NCBI RefSeq assembly: GCF_048060095.1
Contig: NZ_JBLUOA010000001.1
Coordinates: 186,001 to 250,000, forward strand
DNA length: 64,000 nt
Origin: JBLUOA01 sp048060095
GTDB taxonomy: Bacteria > Pseudomonadota > Alphaproteobacteria > Rhodobacterales > Rhodobacteraceae
Reading direction: 5' to 3'
Part shown: in pieces, positions 15,507 through 23,379 of the stretch
How positions within the stretch are numbered: position 1 is the first letter of the stretch
How the letters are laid out: the number at the start of each line of letters is the position of its first letter
The notes under the pieces: model-generated
What the model saw: only the letters and a program-made list of their open reading frames with translations
Databases searched by the model: none
Told to the model about the DNA's origin: nothing
Position numbers and translations under genes: made by a program

Positions 15507-16393
15507 TGACGAGGCAGATCGGCGAGCGTCAGTTCCCGTCGTGGCTTGGGCGGCGGCGCATTGGGGTCAGGCGGAGGCGGGTTCAGGATATTGTTCACCC
15601 ATTGCTGTGCAACGGCGCAGCCATCGCCCGGTGGCGGAGGGTTTTGGTCGACGCACCCGCTGGCACCGCGTGGGCAGGCAAGGCGAACGTGGAAATGATA
15701 ATGGTGTCCATACCAAGGGCGCACCTTGCGCAGCCAGCGCCGGTCGCCGGTTTCGTCGTTGCACATCTGCACCTTCGCGCCGGGGAATATGAAAATCCGG
15801 GCGACAGCAGGATCGCTGGCGGCGGCGCGAATAATTTCGTGATGGGTGCGGGTCCAGTTGCCGTTGACGAACGCCCCGTTTTGGCGACGCATCGAAATGG
15901 ATGACAGGTTTTCCCGTTGCTGGACCGAAAGGTTCAGGTCCATCGCAGGTCGCAGCCAGATGTCGGCATCCAGCCCGACCTGATGCGATCTGTGGCCGGT
16001 CAGCATCGGCCCGCCACGCGGTTGCGACAAGTCGCCGACGTAAAGACCGTTCCACCCGGCGTTGGCCGCAGCACGGCTGAGGCGTTGAACAAAGGCAACG
16101 GTTTCCGGGTGCGCCCAGTTTCGGTTTCGGCTTAGCCGCATCGCCTGCCAGGTCGGCCCGGTTTCCGGCAGTTGCGCACCACCCGCGAGGCAGCCCTTGG
16201 CGTAGCTTCCGAACGGAGCGGGCGATTGGCCAGAGCCGTTGCGTTCAGCCCCAAACAGTTGTTTTGCGACCGATGCCAACAGTTCCTGGCTGACGGATTC
16301 AACGGCCGAGGCCGCGCTCGACTGCGTTACGTCAGGCGATCTGCAAGCGCCGAGCAGGACAGTCAGGGAGAGTAGGCAGAGAAGGCGGATCAT
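15479..16393 (-). CDS. mepA: Penicillin-insensitive murein endopeptidase MepA
   Basis: A 304-residue lipoprotein-like protein: the leader ends LTVLLGAC with the lipobox Cys at 17. The M74 peptidase core carries the zinc-site motifs GHRSHQVGLDADIW (His 134/137, Asp 144) and WYGHHYHFHVRL (His around 230-235). Conserved disulfide-type cysteines are GCLAGG, MCNDETGDRRWL and ACPRGASGC. The C-terminus has a proline-rich stretch (NPPPPDPNAPPPKP). Known MepA enzymes cut D-Ala-mDAP cross-links in peptidoglycan. The stop side overlaps the phytase-like gene and the start overlaps the UMF1 gene by 4 bases. Confidence 0.93.
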   Translation of the reverse strand: MIRLLCLLSLTVLLGACRSPDVTQSSAASAVESVSQELLASVAKQLFGAERNGSGQSPAPFGSYAKGCLAGGAQLPETGPTWQAMRLSRNRNWAHPETVAFVQRLSRAAANAGWNGLYVGDLSQPRGGPMLTGHRSHQVGLDADIWLRPAMDLNLSVQQRENLSSISMRRQNGAFVNGNWTRTHHEIIRAAASDPAVARIFIFPGAKVQMCNDETGDRRWLRKVRPWYGHHYHFHVRLACPRGASGCVDQNPPPPGDGCAVAQQWVNNILNPPPPDPNAPPPKPRRELTLADLPRQCANVLSSR

Positions 16394-17724
16394 GGCTGAG
16401 GTTCTCCATCCGGTTTAACCCATGCTAACAGCACAAGGCCGATCAGGAAAAGCCCGATCAGTGGCGTGATGCCAAGGGCCTGGCTTCCGGTGACAGTTGT
16501 TGTAATGCCGATCAGTAAAGGCGCGATGAACGATGTCGCCTTGCCTGCAAGGGCGTAAAGCCCGAACGCTTCGGTCATGCGGGCGGGGTTTGCCTGCCGC
16601 ACCATCATCGTGCGACTGGCCGATTGCAACGCGCCCCCTGCGGCCCCGATCATGCCGCCGAGCACATAGAACGCGATATCCGGCAGGGCAGAGTCCGGCG
16701 GCACGGCAATCCCGAATACGCTGTCGCGCGATACGAACACGATCAGCAGGGCGACCGACGCCAGGGTCAGAATACAGATCGTTATTACCGGTTTCGGCCC
16801 GTATGCTGCATCCGCTCGCCCGCCGACCCACGCAAAGATCGCGCCGGTGATGATCGCCAGGATACCGAAGATGCCGGTATCGACGATGCTCCATTCCAGC
16901 ACGCCTTTCGCATAGACTCCGCCAAAGACGAAAATCCCGTTCAGCGCGTCGCGGTAGAACATGGAGGAGCCGAGATAAGCGAACAGGCTGGGCGACCGGG
17001 GCAAGCGGCGGAGCGTTCGGCCAAGGTCTTGCAGCGCGCTCGATGTCTTGGCGATTGAGATGGGTCGATCCTTCGGGTCTTTGACCCATAGAAAGAATGG
17101 CACCATGAACACGGCAAACCAAACCGCAGCCAGCGGCCCGACAAAACGGGTGCCTTCGCGCTGTTCGGCATCAAGGCCAAACAGCGGATCAAGCCCGATC
17201 AGCGTTTTGCCCGTGCCCTGTTCCGCAAAGAACAACAGCATGATGACAAGGGCCAGCAACCCACCGATATAACCGAAGGCCCAGCCATTGCCGGACAGGC
17301 GTCCGATCTCGTCCCGCGGGCCAAGGTCGGGTAGCATGGAGTTGGTGAAAATCGTCGCAAACTCCATCCCGATCAGGCCGATCCCGAAGGAGATCATCAC
17401 ATAGGTCAGATTGAAACCGTCAGGTGCGGACCACCAAAGCCCGAACGCGCCGACGAAATACATGACCGAAAATAACCAGATCCAGCGGACGCGTCGCCCG
17501 GAGTTATCCGCAATCGCCCCAAGGATCGGCGCAAGCAATGCTATTATGATGCCGGCGGTTGCGATGCCGAACGCCCACGCCGCTTGCCCAGCCGCGCCGT
17601 CACTGAACTGCGACGTGACATAGGGGCCGAAGATAAAGGTCAGAAGAAGGGTGTTATACGGCTGGCTTGCCCAGTCGAAAAAGAACCAGCCCCAGACTCG
17701 CTTTTTCAGCGATATTTCTGCCAA
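16390..17724 (-). CDS. UMF1/Atg22-type MFS transporter
   Basis: A 444-residue permease with about 12 helices. The start is taken as TTG 17724, where the family sequence AEISLKKRVWGWFFFDWASQPYNT begins and GGAGG stands 7 bases upstream; the longer ORF adds unrelated residues. Family marks include FFDWASQPYNTLL, DNSGRRVRW after helix 2 and FYRDALNGIFVFGGVYAKG, the signature of the UMF1 (vacuole effluxer Atg22-like) group. The substrate in bacteria is unknown; the yeast relative exports amino acids. It overlaps mepA by the sequence ATGA and is the first gene of that operon. Confidence 0.87.
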   Translation of the reverse strand: MAEISLKKRVWGWFFFDWASQPYNTLLLTFIFGPYVTSQFSDGAAGQAAWAFGIATAGIIIALLAPILGAIADNSGRRVRWIWLFSVMYFVGAFGLWWSAPDGFNLTYVMISFGIGLIGMEFATIFTNSMLPDLGPRDEIGRLSGNGWAFGYIGGLLALVIMLLFFAEQGTGKTLIGLDPLFGLDAEQREGTRFVGPLAAVWFAVFMVPFFLWVKDPKDRPISIAKTSSALQDLGRTLRRLPRSPSLFAYLGSSMFYRDALNGIFVFGGVYAKGVLEWSIVDTGIFGILAIITGAIFAWVGGRADAAYGPKPVITICILTLASVALLIVFVSRDSVFGIAVPPDSALPDIAFYVLGGMIGAAGGALQSASRTMMVRQANPARMTEAFGLYALAGKATSFIAPLLIGITTTVTGSQALGITPLIGLFLIGLVLLAWVKPDGEPQP

Positions 17725-17790
17725 TGCCCTGCCTCCGCCCTGTCGCTGGGCCGATATGACAGGCAAAGGCCGGGCCGCGCAACCCAAGCT

Positions 17791-18363
17791 TTAGCTGGCT
17801 TTGCGCATCTCTTCGGTGTCCACCGCGCTTTCATCCATGACCGGAGGCCACGGGCGCACCGCATCCGCGTCGATCCATGCCTGTACCCAAGCGGGCAGAG
17901 GCGGGCTGTTGTCATCAAGCCCCATCGCCTCCATCACGCGGGCCGGGGCGATCACACCGCCCTTGCCCGTGACGGCAGAGCGATACAGCGCCTGCGTCGT
18001 GCATTCGCCGTTTTTCCATAGCGTCTGGTCGAGGTAGATGAATTTATCGTCCCATCCGACGGCGCGGCTGTGCATCTCAACCCGGTCAAAAGGCTTCACC
18101 CGACGGCGATACCGAACCGAAACGCCCGCCATTGTCAGCCCCCAGCGGTTCTTGCGCAGCACACGGATCAGCCCGACGCGCTGTGCCAATGGGATGCGCC
18201 CGAGGTCGAACAGGGTCAGCGTGCGACCGTTGTTCAGCTCCATCCACATGTCGATATCCCACGGCCAGCAGATATGGTGTGAGACATGGGTGCCGGTCAG
18301 CGGCAGCGGTGCTGCGTTGCGGCTGACGAACAGCTCTTTGAACATGCGAACAAACGGGTACAT
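17791..18363 (-). CDS. Thioesterase-like hot-dog protein
   Basis: A 190-residue protein opening MYPFVRMFKELFVSRNAAPLPL. The core WPWDIDMWMELNNGRTLTLFDLGRIPLAQRVGL with VRYRRRVKPFDRVEMHSRAVGWDDKFIYLDQTLWKNGE is a hot-dog fold of the 4HBT_2 type. The catalytic Asp of acyl-CoA thioesterases would be in DIDMWMELNN. The protein likely hydrolyses an acyl thioester, but substrate length and type are unknown. It stands alone, transcribed divergently from yggT across about 130 bases and 66 bases upstream of the UMF1 gene on the same strand. Confidence 0.83.
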   Translation of the reverse strand: MYPFVRMFKELFVSRNAAPLPLTGTHVSHHICWPWDIDMWMELNNGRTLTLFDLGRIPLAQRVGLIRVLRKNRWGLTMAGVSVRYRRRVKPFDRVEMHSRAVGWDDKFIYLDQTLWKNGECTTQALYRSAVTGKGGVIAPARVMEAMGLDDNSPPLPAWVQAWIDADAVRPWPPVMDESAVDTEEMRKAS

Positions 18364-18496
18364 CAGGCGATCCTTTCAACCCGCCCATCTATGCAGCTTG
18401 ACGTGAACGTCAACCGCGACCTCGCGGCACTCTTGCCCTTTTTCGGTTTGGCGCTTACCTGTGTGCGAACCAAAACCGCAGGAAGGCCGCCGGTAC

Positions 18497-18784
18497 ATGA
18501 CTTCGCTATTCCAGATTCTGATGCTGATCCTCGACATCGTGTGGTTCATCATGATTGCGCATATCATCATGAGCTGGCTGATCAGTTTCCAGGTTTTGAA
18601 CCTGCGCCAGCCGCTCGTTTCGCAGATCTGGTATGGCCTGAACCGTCTGCTGGAGCCGGTCTACGCGCCAATCCGCCGCTTCCTGCCGGATACCGGCGGC
18701 ATTGATCTTGCGCCCCTCGTCGCGTTCATCGGACTAATTGCGATCAGGATTGTGCTGCAAAACAACGCGGCGCTCTTTTACTGA
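18497..18784 (+). CDS. YggT-family membrane protein
   Basis: A 95-residue protein with two hydrophobic segments and the typical YggT pattern: LILDIVWFIMIAHIIMSWLISF, then a short loop with LNRLLEPVYAPIRRFLPDTGGIDLAPLVAFIGLIAIRIVL. The PxRRxLPxxGGxDxxP motif in the loop is diagnostic. Proteins of this family are linked to osmotic shock response and membrane stability in a few species, with no defined activity. The ATG at 18497 gives the normal family length; the upstream ORF extension is non-coding. Confidence 0.9.
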   Translation: MTSLFQILMLILDIVWFIMIAHIIMSWLISFQVLNLRQPLVSQIWYGLNRLLEPVYAPIRRFLPDTGGIDLAPLVAFIGLIAIRIVLQNNAALFY

Positions 18785-18839
18785 CGCGCGGGCTGTGAAA
18801 TAGTCGGGCCAAGGTTGAGCATAACAACGAACAGGCCCA

Positions 18840-20891
18840 ATGCCCCCGACACAGGCGCTTCTGTCATCCGTCTTTGGATTCTCCGCGTTCCGCCCCGGAC
18901 AGGCGGAGATTGTGGAGGCCGTGACCGAGGGTAAGAACACCCTCGCCATCATGCCGACCGGCGGCGGCAAATCCCTGTGCTTCCAGCTTCCGGCGCTGTG
19001 CCGTGAGGGTGTGACGGTTGTCATATCCCCTCTCATCGCCCTGATGCGTGACCAGGTGCGCGCGTTGAAACAGGCGGGTGTCGCGGCGGGTGCGCTGACC
19101 TCTGGCAATACCGAAGAAGAAACGGCTGAGGTGTGGGAAGCGCTCGACGCCGGGCAGCTTAAACTCCTCTACATGGCGCCGGAACGTTTGGCGTCGTCCG
19201 GCGCACGCAATATGCTGAAACGCGTCGGCGTCAGCCTGATCGCGGTGGATGAGGCGCATTGCGTCAGCCAATGGGGCCATGATTTCCGCCCGGATTACCT
19301 CAGGATCGGTGAATTGCGCCGTGCGCTTGACGTGCCACTGGCGGCCTTCACCGCGACGGCAGACGAAGAAACGCGGGCAGAGATTGTCACACGCCTTTTC
19401 GACGGAGAACAGCCCGCGACCTTCTTGCGCGGCTTTGATCGCCCGAACATTCACCTTGCATTTCAGGTCAAAAACCAGCCGCGGCAGCAGGTGCTTAGCT
19501 TTGCCGCCGCGCGAAAAGGCCAATCAGGCATCGTTTATTGCGGCACCCGCGCCAAGACCGAAACGCTCGCCAAAGCGCTGGGTGACGCGGGGCATCTGGC
19601 CTGCCACTACCACGGCGGGATGGAGGCCGAGGATCGCCGCATCGTCGAAGCCCGGTTCCAGCGTGAAGACGGGCTGATCGTCTGCGCCACCGTCGCCTTT
19701 GGCATGGGCATCGACAAGCCCGACATCCGCTGGGTCGCCCATGCGGATCTGCCGAAATCCATCGAGGCCTATTATCAGGAAATCGGGCGGGCGGGGCGCG
19801 ACGGTGCCCCCGCCGAAACCCTGACGCTGTTCGGCCCCGACGACATCCGCCTGCGCCGCAGCCAGATTGACGAAGGCCTTGCCCCGTCTGAACGGCGCAT
19901 GGCGGACCACGCGCGGCTGAACGCCCTGCTTGGGCTGGCCGAGGCGCTGCATTGCCGCCGCCAGACTTTGCTCGGCTATTTCGGTGAAACCGCCGAACCC
20001 TGCGGCAATTGCGATCTATGCGATACCCCGGCTGAGGTCTTTGACGGCACCGAAGCCGTCCGCAAAGCACTCTCCGCGATCCTGCGCACCGGGGAATATT
20101 TCGGCGCGGGTCATCTGATCGATATCCTGACGGGCAACGAAACCGACAAAATGCGCCAGCGCGGCCATGACGCCTTGCCGACCTTCGGCGTCGGGCGCGA
20201 ATTTGACCGCCGCCAGTGGCAGGCGATTTTCCGGCAGATGATGGGGCATGACCTCGTGCGACCGGACCCGGACAGGCACGGCGCGTTGCGCATGACGGAA
20301 CACGCGCGACCGATCCTGAAAGACGAACAAGGGATCGAACTGCGCCGCGACACGATCAAGAACACTCCGCGCAGACCGGCGGTCAAATCGCTGGTGAGCG
20401 ACGAGGACGCGCCGCTCCTCTCTGCCTTGAAAGCCAAGCGCCGCGCCTTGGCCGAAACCGCGAACGCGCCGGCCTACATCATCTTCAACGACCGGACGCT
20501 GATCGAAATGGCTGAGACAAAGCCCTCGACCCTTGATGAAATGGCGCGGATCGGCGGGGTCGGTGCGAAAAAGCTGGAAAGCTACGGGCGGGAGTTTCTG
20601 TCCGTCATCACGGGCGAGGCGGCGCCAGAGATGCACCCCACCCGCCGAAAGATGGCCGGGCGCGTGTCGGGCACAGTGTTTGATCGGTTGACCGACGTGC
20701 AGTCCCAACTGTCGCGCGGTGAGGATGGAACAGGGAAATACATGTCCTGCAACCACTCGACCCTGCGCCATATCGCCGAACGTCGCCCCACCTCGCTGTC
20801 GGATATCGAACGCGTCCCCGGCATGGGTGCGCAAAAGGCGGAGCGGTTCGGTCGGGCATTCCTGGACATTCTGACAGAGGAAGACGCCTGA
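18840..20891 (+). CDS. recQ: ATP-dependent DNA helicase RecQ
   Basis: A 683-residue superfamily 2 helicase. Walker A MPTGGGKS (residues 38-45), DEAH box at 137-140 (IAVDEAHC), motif III FTATADEETR, and motif VI QEIGRAGRDG (313-322). The RQC zinc cluster is C372, C388, C391 and C394. The C-terminus carries two HRDC domains (about 523-592 and 606-680, each with an IGGVGAKK- or VPGMGAQK-type helix-hairpin), one more than E. coli RecQ. It unwinds recombination intermediates and stalled forks 3-prime to 5-prime. The stop shares bases with the yaaA start (TGATG), so the two are co-translated. Confidence 0.97.
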   Translation: MPPTQALLSSVFGFSAFRPGQAEIVEAVTEGKNTLAIMPTGGGKSLCFQLPALCREGVTVVISPLIALMRDQVRALKQAGVAAGALTSGNTEEETAEVWEALDAGQLKLLYMAPERLASSGARNMLKRVGVSLIAVDEAHCVSQWGHDFRPDYLRIGELRRALDVPLAAFTATADEETRAEIVTRLFDGEQPATFLRGFDRPNIHLAFQVKNQPRQQVLSFAAARKGQSGIVYCGTRAKTETLAKALGDAGHLACHYHGGMEAEDRRIVEARFQREDGLIVCATVAFGMGIDKPDIRWVAHADLPKSIEAYYQEIGRAGRDGAPAETLTLFGPDDIRLRRSQIDEGLAPSERRMADHARLNALLGLAEALHCRRQTLLGYFGETAEPCGNCDLCDTPAEVFDGTEAVRKALSAILRTGEYFGAGHLIDILTGNETDKMRQRGHDALPTFGVGREFDRRQWQAIFRQMMGHDLVRPDPDRHGALRMTEHARPILKDEQGIELRRDTIKNTPRRPAVKSLVSDEDAPLLSALKAKRRALAETANAPAYIIFNDRTLIEMAETKPSTLDEMARIGGVGAKKLESYGREFLSVITGEAAPEMHPTRRKMAGRVSGTVFDRLTDVQSQLSRGEDGTGKYMSCNHSTLRHIAERRPTSLSDIERVPGMGAQKAERFGRAFLDILTEEDA

Positions 20892-21661
20892 TGTTGGTCG
20901 TAATCTCTCCGGCGAAACGGTTGAACGAAACCGCGACGACAGCGCTGCCGATAACGCAGCCGGCGTTTCAGCCGGAGGCGGTGGAACTCGCCGATGTGGC
21001 GCGGAACCTCACCGCTGCGGATTTGCAGAAACTGATGGGGATCAGCGAGCCGCTGGCGAAACTGAACGTTGACCGCTTCCGGGCGTTCAGCGAAACGCCG
21101 TGCCTGGACAGCACCGCCCCAGCGGCGTTGATGTTCGCGGGGGACACCTATCTGGGCCTTGAGGCTGACACGCTCGACGATGACGCGATGCGCTGGGCGC
21201 AGGATCATCTGCGTATCCTGTCGGGCCTTTATGGCCTGCTGCGCCCGCTTGATATGATCCAGCCCTATCGCCTTGAAATGGGCAGCCGCCTGGCAACGAA
21301 ACGCGGGAAATCACTCTATGATTACTGGGGCAACACGCTTTCAAAGACGCTGGAGGAGACGGCCGCGAGGGCCAAGACCGACACCCTGCTGAACTGCGCC
21401 TCTGTTGAGTATTTCTCAGCCGTCGATGAAAAGGCGCTGGGCTTGCGCATCGTCACGCCGGTGTTCATGGAAATGAAGCCGACCGGCCCGAAGATCGTCA
21501 GCTTCTTCGCCAAGAAAGCGCGCGGCGCAATGGCGCGATACGTGATGGAAAATCGCTGCGCCGAACCCGAGGCGATCAAGGATTTCGATGTCGGCGGATA
21601 CAAATATACGCCCGATATGTCCGAAGGCGACCGTTGGGTCTTTCTGCGGGATGAAGGCTAG
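20891..21661 (+). CDS. yaaA: Peroxide stress protein YaaA
   Basis: A 256-residue protein with the full YaaA/DUF328 pattern: MLVVISPAKRLNE, LMGISEPLAKLNVDRF, ALMFAGDTYLGLEA, LRILSGLYGLLRPLDMIQPYRLEMGSRL, and NCASVEYFSAVD with FMEMKPTGPKIVSFFAKKARG near the end. The E. coli protein limits unincorporated iron and DNA damage during peroxide stress. Coupling to recQ by a one-base overlap fits a DNA damage role, which is inference from context. Confidence 0.96.
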   Translation: MLVVISPAKRLNETATTALPITQPAFQPEAVELADVARNLTAADLQKLMGISEPLAKLNVDRFRAFSETPCLDSTAPAALMFAGDTYLGLEADTLDDDAMRWAQDHLRILSGLYGLLRPLDMIQPYRLEMGSRLATKRGKSLYDYWGNTLSKTLEETAARAKTDTLLNCASVEYFSAVDEKALGLRIVTPVFMEMKPTGPKIVSFFAKKARGAMARYVMENRCAEPEAIKDFDVGGYKYTPDMSEGDRWVFLRDEG

Positions 21662-21663
21662 CG

Positions 21664-22617
21664 CTACTGCACGCCGGTTTTCGGGTAGCTTGTGACGACG
21701 TTCCAAACAACCTCTTGCATCAACGAGGCGACCTCTGCCCCCGGATCGGTCGCGGGTGTTCCGTCTGCGCGGGTGAGGCTGTGGGGCAAGCCGACCGGTG
21801 TGCGCTGGTAAAGCACCGCATAATGCGTCAACGCGACCAGATAGGCCCCAAGATCGTTGAAGTGGATATTGTCCCGCGTTCCGTCATCGCGAAGGGCAAA
21901 AAGGTCTTCCCTGCCACCGATCGGCCCGACGCCGCCGCGGTCTTCAACCGCGCGGACTAATGTTGCGAAAACCTGACCCGCCGGGATCACGTAGATCGGG
22001 CGCTTGGTGTTTTCGCCGGATAGGGCGGGGCGCAGGATCTCATCCTCCCAATAGCGGGTCAGGTCGAGGTCGAGCCGTTCCAGCCAGCCTTCGGGATCGT
22101 CCAGTTCATGCCATGACTCGTAAAGGAAAACGCGCGTGTCCGGGTCGGCGGACCACGCCGCATCGGCCCATTTCTGGACGTAACTCGCGCTGTCGAAATA
22201 CTTGATCGCGTCGCGGATTTCGACCATCTCCGTCAGGATCAGCGCGTCGTAATCGCCAGAGGCCACAGCCTCCCGCGCGTCGCGATAGCGGGGGTGGTCG
22301 TTTTCCACGTCAAAGCCGTTGATCGGCTCATCCGGTTCCCAGTGCGCCTTAAGCGGGCTGCCCCAACCAAGTTGACTTTCGTAGGAATGCCCGTCCCCGG
22401 CCAACTGGGCCAGCATCGCAGGCATGTCCCGCCCGACAAGGCTATGGCCAAGGTGATACGCCCGTAACGGCTGTTCAAGCGGCGCGGGGGCCGGCGTGTA
22501 AAGCGCATCAAAAGCCGCCCGATCAAGCGGCTTCGCCGTGCCGCACCGGCCAAGCGTGCCGCAGGCCGCTAGCAGCATCATCAACAAGGCAGTGCTAAAG
22601 CGTTTTAGACGGTGCAT
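21664..22617 (-). CDS. SGNH-like lipoprotein, paralogue of the protein at 35662-36585
   Basis: A 317-residue protein with a signal peptide and lipobox (LMMLLAAC, Cys 19). The core resembles an SGNH/GDSL hydrolase: block I AYHLGHSLVGRDMP with a candidate nucleophile Ser 59, and block V DNIHFNDLGAYL with Asp 249 and His 252 (DxxH). Similar blocks, including a GLPHSL stretch after the DxxH helix, occur in the protein at 35662-36585. SGNH-type enzymes often remove or transfer acyl groups on glycans or secondary metabolites. Only the short catalytic blocks were compared, so the fold call is moderate. It is the last gene of the minus-strand run after the phosphopantetheinyl transferase, with a 75-base gap. 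Confidence 0.62.
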   Translation of the reverse strand: MHRLKRFSTALLMMLLAACGTLGRCGTAKPLDRAAFDALYTPAPAPLEQPLRAYHLGHSLVGRDMPAMLAQLAGDGHSYESQLGWGSPLKAHWEPDEPINGFDVENDHPRYRDAREAVASGDYDALILTEMVEIRDAIKYFDSASYVQKWADAAWSADPDTRVFLYESWHELDDPEGWLERLDLDLTRYWEDEILRPALSGENTKRPIYVIPAGQVFATLVRAVEDRGGVGPIGGREDLFALRDDGTRDNIHFNDLGAYLVALTHYAVLYQRTPVGLPHSLTRADGTPATDPGAEVASLMQEVVWNVVTSYPKTGVQ

Positions 22618-22692
22618 AGGTCAAATCCGGTGCTGAAATCTGTTCATAGACAATACCGCGATGATGTCAGACATCGCCCGCCCAAGGCAAGA

Positions 22693-23379
22693 TCATAGCG
22701 GTATGATGGCGGACGTCAGGATATAACCGTTGGTTAGCGCGATCGATCCGGTGATCTCGCCCCCCGTCCTGAACGGCGGTGCATCCACGCGAAACCGGGC
22801 CGTGAAGCGCCCGGCGGAAAGGTTGGGAGTCACCGATAACCCCTCGTATCCGAACAACGTTTTCGACAGGGGATACTGCGCTTTATAGGCGGATTCCTTG
22901 GCGCTGAAGATCACTTTCGCCAGTTTGCCACGCTGACCGGCCGGCTGGCGGGACAGCCAATCGCGCTCTTCAGTCTGGCAAACGGTGACGAGAAGATCGT
23001 CGTCCAGCGGGGTGTTCGGTTCGATGTCGATCCCTATGGCGCGCACGTTTGTCGACTGCGCAACAGCCGCCAGACACATATCGTCGCAATGGGTGATGCT
23101 GCCGATCAGACCTACGGGCCAATGCGGGCTGCGGTCATCAGCCATCGGGATGGGGTGCGGCTCTGCGCCGATCCGTTCCATCGCCGCCCGTGCCGCAACC
23201 CTGCCTGCCGCGAACTCGCGTTTGCGTTTTTCGACGGCGGAGCGGATTGCGTGTGCTTCCTCGGGGAACAGATCGCGATCCGGCACGGTGGGGTCTGTCA
23301 CACCGATGCCAACGGTGTCTCGGAACATCCCTCGCGCCGCTACTTTCAAGGCTTTGCGGTCTGCCGCCACGCCGATCAC
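22693..23379 (-). CDS. 4-prime-phosphopantetheinyl transferase (Sfp/EntD type)
   Basis: A 228-residue protein with the EntD/Sfp pattern: RKREFAAGRVAARAAM (52-67), PVGLIGSITHCDD (88-100), the Mg-binding AIGIDIEP (114-121) and FSAKESAYKAQYP (158-170). It attaches the phosphopantetheine arm of CoA to carrier-protein serines, here presumably Ser 1475 of the NRPS and Ser 1805 of the PKS. The start overlaps the NRPS stop by 4 bases (ATGA), so the activating enzyme is translationally coupled to its client. It ends about 75 bases before the SGNH-like gene. Confidence 0.95.
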   Translation of the reverse strand: MIGVAADRKALKVAARGMFRDTVGIGVTDPTVPDRDLFPEEAHAIRSAVEKRKREFAAGRVAARAAMERIGAEPHPIPMADDRSPHWPVGLIGSITHCDDMCLAAVAQSTNVRAIGIDIEPNTPLDDDLLVTVCQTEERDWLSRQPAGQRGKLAKVIFSAKESAYKAQYPLSKTLFGYEGLSVTPNLSAGRFTARFRVDAPPFRTGGEITGSIALTNGYILTSAIIPL